A stretch of 35,243 nt of DNA from Bacteroidales bacterium (lineage in GTDB: Bacteria > Bacteroidota > Bacteroidia > Bacteroidales > Tenuifilaceae). The notes beneath the pieces are model-generated. The model did no database searches. It had not been told where the DNA came from and saw only the letters and a program-made list of their open reading frames with translations. The translations under genes were made by a program, and so were the position numbers. The DNA is taken from assembly GCA_017524185.1 (NCBI GenBank), contig JAFWUG010000133.1:1-35243 (forward strand), in the 5' to 3' direction. Shown piece by piece: positions 9,756 to 17,731 of the stretch (positions within the stretch are counted from its first letter, which is position 1; every line of letters starts with the position of its first letter).

Positions 9756-10529
9756 TTAGTTTGCTTTAATTTTCATATTTATATCAACCAGTGGGCGGTC
9801 GTTCTCGTTGGTTTTCACAACTGAAATTTTTTCAACCACGTCCATACCCTCAATCACTTCGCCGAATACGGTGTATTTACCATCAAGATGAGGCGTACCG
9901 CCTATTGTGGTGTATATTTTACGCTGTTTTTCGGTGTATTTGAATTTTGGCTGACTGTTCAGAGCTGAGTCTATTTTGCTGGCTATTATTGCGTTATCCA
10001 TTATTCCAGCGTCTAACATTTGGTTGGCTATTGTTTGTATTGTCTGTTCTCTCTGTCGCTGGTTGATTCTATGCTCCATCCTGTCGAGTTCGTCGTTAGT
10101 GAACACTTTGCCCACTACTATGTAGAATTGTGAGCTCGACGATTTTCTTTCTGGATTAACGTTGTCGCCCTCGCGAGCCATGGCTATTGCTCCTCGCTGG
10201 TGTATGATTGTGTCGCAAAATTCGGCATCGAGTAGGTATCCAGCGTCGCCCTCTCCGTATCTCGCGTTTGGTTCTGGGTTCTTACTGGTTGGGTCGCCGC
10301 CTTGAATCATGAAATCCTTTATAACTCGGTGAAATATAATGCCATCATAGAATTTCTCTTGGGCAAGTTTCACTATATTGTTTGTGTGCAAAGGGGTTTC
10401 ATCGTAAAGTTTCACCTTGATTGTTCCCATGTCGGTGCTGATTGTGAGTATTTTTGCACCTTTCTTGCTCACACCACAAGCCGATAGCATTAGGGCTATT
10501 AGTGTGTAAATCAGTAATTTATTCTTCAT
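9756..10529 (-). CDS. Cyclophilin-type peptidyl-prolyl isomerase, lipoprotein
   Basis: 257 residues from ATG 10529. This start gives a lipoprotein signal with lipobox LSAC (Cys about residue 18), whereas the longer open frame has no signal. The cyclophilin fold shows FYDGIIFHRVIKDFMIQGGDP and, after MAREGDNVNPERKSSSSQFYI, the C-terminal DGKYTVFGEVIEGMDVV. About 60 mainly helical residues are inserted between these halves, as in many Bacteroidetes periplasmic cyclophilins. It should assist folding of exported proteins at the periplasmic face. It heads the minus-strand group with pheS. Confidence 0.9.
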   Translation of the reverse strand: MKNKLLIYTLIALMLSACGVSKKGAKILTISTDMGTIKVKLYDETPLHTNNIVKLAQEKFYDGIIFHRVIKDFMIQGGDPTSKNPEPNARYGEGDAGYLLDAEFCDTIIHQRGAIAMAREGDNVNPERKSSSSQFYIVVGKVFTNDELDRMEHRINQRQREQTIQTIANQMLDAGIMDNAIIASKIDSALNSQPKFKYTEKQRKIYTTIGGTPHLDGKYTVFGEVIEGMDVVEKISVVKTNENDRPLVDINMKIKAN

Positions 10530-10562
10530 AACAGTGGTTATGTTTTGCACATTATTAAACGG

Positions 10563-10570
10563 CAAAGTTA
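10563..10570 (-). promoter_or_regulatory. Candidate -7 element (TAACTTTG) for the cyclophilin gene
   Basis: The complement reads TAACTTTG, matching TAnnTTTG. It lies 33 bases upstream of the chosen ATG, downstream of the alternative upstream start, which supports ATG 10529. Confidence 0.45.
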
Positions 10571-10632
10571 TCAAATTTTCTGAACATCGATGCTTTGTGT
10601 CTCGATATTGCATAGTTATCCATAATTATTAG

Positions 10633-10640
10633 TAATTTTG
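10633..10640 (+). promoter_or_regulatory. Candidate -7 element (TAATTTTG) for the flippase operon
   Basis: TAATTTTG matches TAnnTTTG and ends only 6 bases before ATG 10647, so the transcript would have almost no leader. The -33 element is weak (ATTG at 10607-10610, spacing 22). Confidence 0.35.
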
Positions 10641-10646
10641 TGGCCT

Positions 10647-12113
10647 ATGGCATCGTTGAAGCAACTCTTTTCGCAATCGGTAGTTTATGGGCTTAGTACA
10701 GTGATTCCTAGGCTTTTAAACTATCTTTTGGTTCCCATACATACTCGTGTGTTTAGCAATCCAGAAAGCTATGGCATAATCACAGAACTTTATGCTTACA
10801 TCGCATTTCTATTGGTTTTGCTCACATTTGGCCTCGAAACAGGTTTTTTTCGCTTTGCTTCTAAACAATCCGATTCGGATAGGGTCTATTCTACCATCTT
10901 CTACTTCATTTTTCTTACATCGGTCGTAGCTTCGACTTTGTTCTTTATACTTTCTGGTTCTATTTCAACGCTTCTTGGTCCTGAGTTTAATCCACGCTAT
11001 ATTCAGATTCTTGGCTTTGTGGTGGCCACCGATGCATTTATGTCTATACCATTTGCTAAACTTCGTTTAGATAATCGACCTTTGGCTTTTTCTTTGGTGA
11101 AGATACTTGGAGTTTCGGTAAATGTTGGTCTTAATTTGCTTATTTACTTCTGTTTAAGGCGTGGCTTGTTTGTGGATTATGTGAATGAGCAGAACTTACT
11201 TCTATTGATTTTTGCCGCAAATCTTATTCAGAATCTTACTGTTACGTTTGTTGTTCTATTATTAACAAATATTCCACCCATATCAATCGACTCAACCTTA
11301 TTGCGTACTATTCTACGTTACTCTTTACCTTTGCTTATTGCTGGCTTAGCAGGTACTACCAATGAGGCAATGGATCGCATTTTTATTCGTTATTTGTTGC
11401 CTGCCGACCATAATGCGCTCTACGATTTGGGAATATACAGTTCAAATGTCAAGTTGGCTGTTTTGATGCTTCTATTTATACAGATGTATCGATTTGCTGC
11501 CGAGCCTTTCTTCTTTAATTTGAATGAATCTAAGAATGGTATATCATCACTATTTCCTAAAACGCAGAAATACTTTATAGTTTTCTGTTCCATGATTTTT
11601 CTAGGAATTACATTTAATATTCCTATACTTAAATATATTGTTGGAGTTGAATATAGGCAAAGTTTATATATTGTACCTTTATTATTGATTGCCAATATTT
11701 TATACGGTACTTATTTCAACCTTTCGTTTTGGTATAAGCTTAGTGACAAAACCATTTATGGCATAAAATATACTGCTATAGGCGCTTTTATAACTATTAT
11801 ATCAAACATTATTCTGATTCCAATGATTGGAATATATGGTGCAGCCATATCACGCATAATATGTTATGCATCAATGAATTTTCTTAGTTATCGTGATGGT
11901 AAACGCGCTAACTTTGTTGGTATTGAAATGGATAATATTTTTAAATATGCTCTGCTATTTGCGATAATTGTTATTGTTGGTTTTAGTTTATTACCTGTTA
12001 GTCAATGGTTATCAGTTGTCATTTGCGATGTGCTGATATTGATTTTTGCTTATCTTTTTATTCGTTATGAACGCATAGAACTTCCTTTTTTTGGTTCAAT
12101 TGTTAAAAAGTAA
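10647..12113 (+). CDS. Lipid-linked oligosaccharide flippase-like membrane protein (MOP/Wzx superfamily)
   Basis: 488 residues from ATG 10647; a TTG three codons earlier is the only alternative nearby. About 12-14 hydrophobic helices span the whole length. The N-terminus (FSQSVVYGLSTVIPRLLNYLLVPIHTR) is typical of the polysaccharide biosynthesis flippase family, as is the later SLPLLIAGLAGTTNEAMDRIFIRY segment with charged residues in the helix. It should transport a lipid-linked saccharide or related precursor across the inner membrane; the substrate is unknown and no glycosyltransferase is next to it. It is followed 4 bases later by dut, so they form an operon. The region is AT-rich compared with the accessory part. 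Confidence 0.85.
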   Translation: MASLKQLFSQSVVYGLSTVIPRLLNYLLVPIHTRVFSNPESYGIITELYAYIAFLLVLLTFGLETGFFRFASKQSDSDRVYSTIFYFIFLTSVVASTLFFILSGSISTLLGPEFNPRYIQILGFVVATDAFMSIPFAKLRLDNRPLAFSLVKILGVSVNVGLNLLIYFCLRRGLFVDYVNEQNLLLLIFAANLIQNLTVTFVVLLLTNIPPISIDSTLLRTILRYSLPLLIAGLAGTTNEAMDRIFIRYLLPADHNALYDLGIYSSNVKLAVLMLLFIQMYRFAAEPFFFNLNESKNGISSLFPKTQKYFIVFCSMIFLGITFNIPILKYIVGVEYRQSLYIVPLLLIANILYGTYFNLSFWYKLSDKTIYGIKYTAIGAFITIISNIILIPMIGIYGAAISRIICYASMNFLSYRDGKRANFVGIEMDNIFKYALLFAIIVIVGFSLLPVSQWLSVVICDVLILIFAYLFIRYERIELPFFGSIVKK

Positions 12114-12117
12114 ATAT

Positions 12118-12555
12118 ATGGTTGAGGTTAAAATTTTGAACACGTCAAAATTCGACAATCCAACTTACTCTACGCCACAGAGTAGCGGTGTAGATTTACG
12201 CGCTAATATTGATGAGCCGCTGAGCATTGCTCCTTTAGAACGTGTGCTTGTTAAAACTGGAATCTATTTGCAAATGCCCGATGGTGTTGAGGCTCAAATA
12301 CGTCCCAGAAGCGGATTGGCTCTCAAAAAGGGCCTTACTGTGCTGAACACTCCAGGCACTATAGATTCCGACTATCGTGGTGAAATTGGTGTAATTCTTA
12401 TCAATTTGAGCAATGTTGAGGTTTTGATTGAGCCTGGAGAACGCGTTTGCCAGATGGTTTTTGCTCGATATGAGCAGGTGCAGTTTGTGAGTGTAAGCAG
12501 CGTTGATTCGACTGAGCGTGGGGATGGTGGGTTTGGTCATACAGGAACTAATTAG
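12118..12555 (+). CDS. dut: dUTP diphosphatase
   Basis: 145 residues from ATG 12118. The open frame extends upstream only into the flippase gene. It shows the trimeric dUTPase motifs in order: SSGVDLRA (motif 1), RPRSGLALKKGL (2), NTPGTIDSDYRGE (3, with the catalytic Asp), GERVCQMVF (4) and the C-terminal arm RGDGGFGHTG (5). It converts dUTP to dUMP and pyrophosphate, keeping uracil out of DNA and feeding dTMP synthesis. The EnvC-like gene starts 17 bases later. Confidence 0.97.
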   Translation: MVEVKILNTSKFDNPTYSTPQSSGVDLRANIDEPLSIAPLERVLVKTGIYLQMPDGVEAQIRPRSGLALKKGLTVLNTPGTIDSDYRGEIGVILINLSNVEVLIEPGERVCQMVFARYEQVQFVSVSSVDSTERGDGGFGHTGTN

Positions 12556-12572
12556 TAATAAGTATTTTACAA

Positions 12573-13763
12573 ATGTTTAGGGTTATATTTTATATCCTTT
12601 CTTTTTCAATTGTCTGCTCCGGCATCTCATTTGCTCAGCAGTCGGTTAAAGACTTGAATGCTAAGCGAAAACAGATAGAGAATAATATTTCTAGATTAAA
12701 CAGTTTGATTGCTGAAAGCGATAAATCTAGAAAAGTAACTGCAGATAATCTTACTCTAACATCGCAAAAATTGGGTTTAAAAAATCAGCTTATTTCTCAG
12801 ATTGGCAATGAGATAACCTATTTAGAGAATCGCATAATAATATCCAATAAAACCATCGATTCTTTGAATGTTCTACTTGATGCAAAAAACGATGAGTTTG
12901 CTAATATCATACGTAAATCATTTAAAAATAGGAATATAGAACAGAATCTTTTTCTTTTCATTTTATCATCAAAATCGTTGAATCAGTCCTATAATCGCAT
13001 AAAGTTTTATAAACAGATTATGGCTTATCAGTCAAAAGAACTTGAGGATATAAAGACTCTTATTAATGAGCGATATATGCTGTCGATGCAGCTTCAGAGT
13101 AACATTAAGGATTTGCGTTCTAAACAGAATGAGCGATTGCGGGAGGCCGAAAACTATCGACAGGAGATTAAAGTCTATGAGAAGAAAATATTTGACTATA
13201 AGACAAAGAGCGATGATTTAAAAAAGGAGTTGAAAGCCGAGGTAAAAAAGGCTGAGGAAATCAAGAAACAGATAAAGAAGTTGATTGAGGAAGAGAATCG
13301 TAAGCGTTTAGCCGATAGTAAGCGTAGCAGTAGCGATATTAAGCTCAGTAAGAATTTTAGCGACAATGTTGGACTATTGCCATCGCCTGTTAAGAATGGT
13401 TTACTAACCAAGCCGTTTGGTACTTCGGCACACCCAGTTCTAAAGGGTGTGAAGGTGAATAACAATGGTATTGATCTTAGTGTTCCAAAGGGAAGTAGTG
13501 TTTTTGCTGTGTTCGATGGCGAGGTTAGTAAGATTTTCAACGTTCCACTTAGCGGTATTGCTGTTATTTTGCGACATGGAAGCTATTTCACGGTTTATTC
13601 CAACCTTAAGAATGTGAGCGTAAAGGTTGGACAAAAACTTTCTAAGTCTCATAAAATAGGAGAGATAGATTGCGGTCAGGAGGCCAACGGAAGTCTGCAC
13701 TTCGAGCTTTGGAACGAGCGTAATCCCGAAAATCCTGCTAAATGGCTACGCGATTTCAAGTAA
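12573..13763 (+). CDS. EnvC-like murein hydrolase activator (degenerate M23/LytM domain)
   Basis: 396 residues. A signal peptide covers about residues 1-21 (hydrophobic FYILSFSIVCSGISFAQQ). Two long coiled-coil stretches (about 22-115 and 145-255) follow, rich in Lys, Glu and Asn. The C-terminal LytM/M23 domain (about 280-395) keeps the fold signature (GTSAHPVLKG, NNGIDLSVPKGSSVFAVFDGEV, LHFELW). Two expected zinc-ligand positions are changed: Asn replaces the His before GID, and Asn replaces His in VYSNLKN. This is the pattern of EnvC/NlpD activators, which switch on amidases rather than cutting peptidoglycan. It is co-directional with dut. Confidence 0.88.
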   Translation: MFRVIFYILSFSIVCSGISFAQQSVKDLNAKRKQIENNISRLNSLIAESDKSRKVTADNLTLTSQKLGLKNQLISQIGNEITYLENRIIISNKTIDSLNVLLDAKNDEFANIIRKSFKNRNIEQNLFLFILSSKSLNQSYNRIKFYKQIMAYQSKELEDIKTLINERYMLSMQLQSNIKDLRSKQNERLREAENYRQEIKVYEKKIFDYKTKSDDLKKELKAEVKKAEEIKKQIKKLIEEENRKRLADSKRSSSDIKLSKNFSDNVGLLPSPVKNGLLTKPFGTSAHPVLKGVKVNNNGIDLSVPKGSSVFAVFDGEVSKIFNVPLSGIAVILRHGSYFTVYSNLKNVSVKVGQKLSKSHKIGEIDCGQEANGSLHFELWNERNPENPAKWLRDFK

Positions 13764-13821
13764 AATCGTAACTATTTTGCCGTTTTATATGTAAAATGGG
13801 CATAAGCCTAATAGCATAACC

Positions 13822-14220
13822 ATGTACGAGAGATCGGTCATAATACCTAGTTCTATAGAGAGCATCAATAGGGTCGAAAAGATTATCGACGAAATATCTG
13901 AGCAGCGCGATATATCGCACGACCTTTATGGCAAAATACTCATAGCCACCATTGAGGCGGTGAACAATGCCATATCGCATGGTAATAATTTTGCGATTGA
14001 TAAAAAGGTGAAGGTTGAGTTCCGCATCATCGATAATCAGTTTACTATAACGGTCGAAGATGAGGGTAAAGGGTTCAACCCCAGCGTAATACCCGATCCA
14101 ACTGCGCCCGAAAACATTGAGAAAATATCGGGTCGTGGCATCTTCATAATGCGTCAATATGCCGATGAGTTAGAGTTTAACGAGTTGGGCAATCGGTCTG
14201 TTATGACATTTAGCCTCTAA
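13822..14220 (+). CDS. RsbW-like ATP-binding protein (HATPase_c, anti-sigma factor type)
   Basis: 132 residues forming only a GHKL ATPase domain. The N-box is EAVNNAISHGNN, G1 is VEDEGKGFNP, and G2 is SGRGIFIMRQYADEL. Such short proteins act as serine kinases/anti-sigma factors that phosphorylate STAS-domain antagonists. No sigma factor or STAS partner lies in the window, so its target is unknown. ybeY starts at the base after its stop codon, so the two are coupled, an arrangement I associate with Bacteroidetes. Confidence 0.88.
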   Translation: MYERSVIIPSSIESINRVEKIIDEISEQRDISHDLYGKILIATIEAVNNAISHGNNFAIDKKVKVEFRIIDNQFTITVEDEGKGFNPSVIPDPTAPENIEKISGRGIFIMRQYADELEFNELGNRSVMTFSL

Positions 14221-14646
14221 ATGGCCATCTGTTTTGCTAACATCGATGTGGAGTTCAACCTTGAGCAAAAAGTTCGGCTTAAGCGTTGGATAAACACTGT
14301 GGCTCAGCTCCATGGGCGTAAAGTCGGTAACATAAGTTATGGTTTTTGTTCTGATACGCACATCATTGAGGCTAATATGCAATATTTGCAACACGACTAT
14401 TTTACTGATATCATTACCTTCGACTATTCTGAGGGTAACATAATTTCAGGTGATTTGCTCATCTCACTCGATACGGTAAGATCTAATGCAGTTCAGTTTA
14501 ATTCTGATTTTACTACTGAGTTGCATCGGGTTATGATTCATGGCGTGCTACATCTTTTAGGATTTAAGGATAGTACTGATAATGAGCAGGTTGAGATGCG
14601 TAAGCGGGAAGATGAAGCCTTAAATCTGCTGAGCATGATTTCTTGA
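14221..14646 (+). CDS. ybeY: Endoribonuclease YbeY
   Basis: 141 residues. The metal-binding motif appears as HGVLHLLGFKD, with the first two His preserved; the final His of the usual HGxLHLxGxDH is replaced by the KD variant followed by MRKREDEAL. This is common in the phylum, so I read the protein as functional. YbeY is involved in 16S rRNA 3' maturation and 70S quality control. Its ATG directly follows the TAA of the preceding ATPase gene. mnmG follows after 33 bases. Confidence 0.93.
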   Translation: MAICFANIDVEFNLEQKVRLKRWINTVAQLHGRKVGNISYGFCSDTHIIEANMQYLQHDYFTDIITFDYSEGNIISGDLLISLDTVRSNAVQFNSDFTTELHRVMIHGVLHLLGFKDSTDNEQVEMRKREDEALNLLSMIS

Positions 14647-14679
14647 TTTCGGCTCTACTAGTGGTCTAAATTTTCAATT

Positions 14680-16551
14680 TTGGAGAGTTTATTCGATATA
14701 GTTGTGGTTGGTGGGGGACATGCTGGTTGCGAGGCTGCAGCCGCTGCAGCCCGTCTTGGTTCACGTGTGTTGCTCATCACCATGGATTTGAACCGCATGG
14801 CGCAGATGAGCTGCAATCCAGCCATTGGAGGCATTGGCAAGGGTCAGATTGTTCGCGAGATTGATGCCTTAGGTGGACTTACTGGCGTTGTAACCGACCT
14901 AAGCACTATCCATTTCCGTATGCTCAATCGCTCCAAGGGACCAGCCATGTGGAGTCCACGTGCGCAGTGCGACAAGCTCCGCTTTTCTATCGAATGGCGC
15001 AACATGCTGTCGAAATTTCCAACTCTCAATATGCTCCACGATACAGTTGTAAGCATCGATACCGATGGAAATGGCGTGAGCGGAGTTCGTACTAAGAATG
15101 GTTTCAACATCAAGGCTCGTGCGGTGGTTCTTACCGCTGGTACTTTTCTGAATGGTTGCATTCACATTGGGTTGGTGAGCTACAGCGGCGGTAGGATAGG
15201 GGAGGAGAGTTCCACCGATTTGTCGGCGCAGCTGCAATCGTTGGGTTTCACCATGGGTAGGATGAAGACCGGCACTCCTGTTCGCCTCGATGCTCGTTCC
15301 ATCAATCTTAAGAAGCTTGAAAAGCAGTACCCCGAAGAGGAAGGCGGCAAATTCTCCTACGATCAACGTGTGGTTACATCTTTACCTCAACGCTGTTGCT
15401 ACATTCTGCGCACCAATCCAAAGGTTCACGACATACTGCGAGAGGGCTTCAATCAGTCGCCGCTGTTCAACGGGCAGATTAAAGGCGTTGGTCCACGCTA
15501 TTGTCCGAGCATCGAAACCAAGATTGACACCTTTGCCGACAAGGATTCGCATCAATTGTTCCTCGAGCCTGAGGGCATCGATACCAACGAGATGTACCTA
15601 AACGGGTTCAGTTCATCGCTACCATTGCAGGTTCAGATTGATGCGCTGCACAAGGTTAAAGGTTTAGAGAAAGCTGTTGTGATGCGACCAGGCTATGCTA
15701 TCGAGTATGACTATTTCGACCCAACGCAGCTCAACCATTCGCTCGAAACAAAACTGGTGCGCAATCTGTTTTTTGCTGGACAGATTAACGGCACCACCGG
15801 CTATGAGGAGGCAGCTGGTCAGGGACTGATGGCGGGCATCAACGCCCATCGAAGCATCAATGGCTTGGAGCCATTCGTTCTTGGCCGCGACCAGGGCTAT
15901 ATTGGTGTGCTAATCGACGATTTGGTAGTTAAGGGCGTAGATGAGCCCTATCGCGTGTTCACCTCTCGCGCCGAATATCGCACCCTTGTCCGCCAGGACA
16001 ATGCCGACGAGCGACTGTCGCCCTTAGCGCACTCCATCGGCATGATCGACGATGAGCGCATGGACTTGGTTAGCGACAAGCACAGCCGTATCCAAGCCTA
16101 CATCGATGCCATCAAATCCACCGACGTTTTGCCATCCGACATCAACTCCACATTATATTTTATTGGTTCATCGGGCATAAATCAGAAGCGTAGTTTACAG
16201 GATTTACTGCTCCGTCCCGAGATTACACTATCAACATTGGAAGATGTAGCCCCTAAACTCGATGCGCCCGACACAGCCTACTATTCCAGAGAAGAGATTA
16301 TGCAGTCGGCTGAATTACGCATAAAGTATCAGCATTACATCGAAAAGGAGCAACAAACCGCCGAAAAATATCGCCAGTTGGAGCATATACGCATTGCCGA
16401 TGGCTTCGACTTCAACAAACTCGAATCGCTAAGCACTGAGGCGCGACAGAAGCTTACTCGTATTGCTCCCAAAACCATTGGCGAGGCAAAGCGTATTCCA
16501 GGCATCTCGCCCAACGACATCAATGTGCTGCTAATCTATTTCGGAAGATAA
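14680..16551 (+). CDS. mnmG: tRNA uridine-5-carboxymethylaminomethyl synthesis enzyme MnmG (GidA)
   Basis: 623 residues from a TTG start. An in-frame stop at 14659-14661 leaves no ATG option, and the TTG places the FAD Rossmann motif VVVGGGHAGCEAA at the usual distance. Other family signatures are MSCNPAIGGIGKGQIVREIDALGG and GTFLNGCIHIG, then EYDYFDPTQL and GQINGTTGYEEAAGQGL. The C-terminal helical domain ends with IPGISPNDINVLLIY. With MnmE it modifies the wobble uridine of several tRNAs. A parS palindrome begins at the base after the stop. gidA beside an origin region is a classical bacterial arrangement. Confidence 0.97.
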   Translation: MESLFDIVVVGGGHAGCEAAAAAARLGSRVLLITMDLNRMAQMSCNPAIGGIGKGQIVREIDALGGLTGVVTDLSTIHFRMLNRSKGPAMWSPRAQCDKLRFSIEWRNMLSKFPTLNMLHDTVVSIDTDGNGVSGVRTKNGFNIKARAVVLTAGTFLNGCIHIGLVSYSGGRIGEESSTDLSAQLQSLGFTMGRMKTGTPVRLDARSINLKKLEKQYPEEEGGKFSYDQRVVTSLPQRCCYILRTNPKVHDILREGFNQSPLFNGQIKGVGPRYCPSIETKIDTFADKDSHQLFLEPEGIDTNEMYLNGFSSSLPLQVQIDALHKVKGLEKAVVMRPGYAIEYDYFDPTQLNHSLETKLVRNLFFAGQINGTTGYEEAAGQGLMAGINAHRSINGLEPFVLGRDQGYIGVLIDDLVVKGVDEPYRVFTSRAEYRTLVRQDNADERLSPLAHSIGMIDDERMDLVSDKHSRIQAYIDAIKSTDVLPSDINSTLYFIGSSGINQKRSLQDLLLRPEITLSTLEDVAPKLDAPDTAYYSREEIMQSAELRIKYQHYIEKEQQTAEKYRQLEHIRIADGFDFNKLESLSTEARQKLTRIAPKTIGEAKRIPGISPNDINVLLIYFGR

Positions 16552-16567
16552 TGTTCCACGTGGAACA
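16552..16567. other. parS site 1 (TGTTCCACGTGGAACA)
   Basis: A perfect 16-base palindrome matching the widespread ParB recognition sequence TGTTNCACGTGNAACA. It starts directly after the mnmG stop codon. TTATGAACA follows at 16583-16591 and TTATCAACA at 16615-16623. The unit 16551-16626 is repeated nearly identically at 16783-16857. Confidence 0.85.
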
Positions 16568-16783
16568 TAAAATTTTCTGTAGTTATGAACAGGTAAAGGA
16601 GTTTTTACTCATAGTTATCAACAGTGTTATCCCAACTCAATAATGACATTCTATTTTTGAACATAATCTGCTAAAACTATATTTTGTTCAATATTTTCTA
16701 TATTTATCCTTACAATAAATCTTTCTCAACTCATCATTTTAAAACCTAAAAATATCATCCAAAATTCACATCCACACACAAAA

Positions 16784-16799
16784 TGTTCCACGTGGAACA
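16784..16799. other. parS site 2 (TGTTCCACGTGGAACA)
   Basis: Identical to site 1 and 232 bases downstream of it. It is followed by TTATGAACA at 16813-16821 and TTATCAACA at 16845-16853, with the intervening text also conserved. Confidence 0.85.
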
Positions 16800-17017
16800 T
16801 ATTTTTCTGTAGTTATGAACAGGTAAGAACAGTTTTACTCATAGTTATCAACAGTTGTTTTATATATATTAAACAAAGCAATACTTTCACGCAAAAATTT
16901 TCAAATATTTCCTTCTATTTTACACTAATACTATTACTTATATAATACTCTACACTAAAACCAAATAGCAATTCAATATATAATCCACTTATACAAAACT
17001 ATAATTATTTCCAAAAA

Positions 17018-17033
17018 TGTTCCACGTGAAACA
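17018..17033. other. parS site 3 (TGTTCCACGTGAAACA)
   Basis: One base off perfect symmetry, with one half as in the B. subtilis-type parS (GTGAAACA). It lies 234 bases after site 2. TTATGAACA occurs twice downstream, at 17045-17053 and 17065-17073. Confidence 0.8.
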
Positions 17034-17225
17034 AAATTATATAATTATGAACAGTTTTTTGTGGTTATGAACAAAGTGGTCATACTTATTTATTTACTTA
17101 CTTTCAGCTAAAGTAAATATTTACACATTTAATTATTTTTGATATAAATTTTCGCCACACTCATTATTATTCAATTTAGTTCTATAAAAGCATTATAGTA
17201 ATATCCAACTTTATTATAAAGTATT

Positions 17226-17522
17226 ATGATTATCCGTATTTACGCCTACTGTTATCCGAAATGCCCGGTAATTTATTGGAACATACGATGGTGAGCGTTA
17301 AACGTAGATGGACATCGGGGCGTTAAAAGGCTTCGGCTGTTCGAGCCTGCCCAGATGGCAGGTGAGTTCCGAAGGCTTAGCCCCGATGGGCATCGGTGTA
17401 GCGAAGCATCGTCAGTTCTTAGCCTTTTTTGCTTATTTTTTGGGGCAATGCCAAAAAAGTAAGTGGGGTTTAGGGCAAAGTTCCAAGTACTTTTGGATAT
17501 AGGACTGATTACGGATAATCAT
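17226..17522. mobile_element. MITE-like insertion with 13-bp perfect terminal inverted repeats
   Basis: Ends ATGATTATCCGTA (17226-17238) and TACGGATAATCAT (17510-17522) are exact inverted repeats. ATAAAGTATT flanks both sides (17216-17225 and 17523-17532) as a 10-base target duplication. The interior is more GC-rich than its surroundings and encodes no convincing protein (only a 64-codon open frame). It contains a strong nested stem: 17313-17321 with 17380-17388, 17327-17336 with 17369-17378, and an apical 17346-17351 with 17357-17362. The related transposase is not in the window. Confidence 0.75.
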
Positions 17523-17699
17523 ATAAAGTATTACATTAAATAATCATTCATAATTTTATAACAATCAGCATGTTATTTTGCCATTAATTACCCTTTAGAT
17601 GCATTATAATTTACTTTAAGGCATAAAATCAGCCATAATGCTTGCAAATGTCCCTTTTTTTCAGTATTTTCGCGTAATTCTTCATGTTTTTACGTTAGA

Positions 17700-17715
17700 T
17701 GTTCCACGTGGAACC
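17700..17715. other. parS site 4 (TGTTCCACGTGGAACC)
   Basis: A 14-base perfect core, GTTCCACGTGGAAC. TTATGAACA follows at 17730-17738 and contains the ATG of the adenine deaminase gene, so protein binding here could also affect that gene. Confidence 0.8.
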
Positions 17716-17731
17716 AAAACTTTAAGTAGTT

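Larger units (their letters stand above)
16552..17731. other. Gene-free centromere/origin-associated region with parS and DnaA-box-like repeats
   Basis: About 1.2 kb without a credible gene and very AT-rich outside the insertion at 17226-17522. It holds four parS sites and seven 9-mers of the form TTATGAACA or TTATCAACA, all on the plus strand. The first 9-mer after each parS lies 11-15 bases from it. Together with mnmG upstream this is typical of the origin-proximal ParB-loading domain. It could also be part of a bipartite origin with the 5.4-5.96 kb region. Confidence 0.65.

Noticed and set aside
10530..10613. Longer N-terminus for the cyclophilin gene
   Set aside because: The -7 promoter element at 10563-10570 lies downstream of that start, and the lipoprotein signal begins at 10529.
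17308..17502. 64-codon open frame inside the MITE-like element
   Set aside because: It runs through the nested hairpin, has no protein family features and is better explained by the element's structured DNA.
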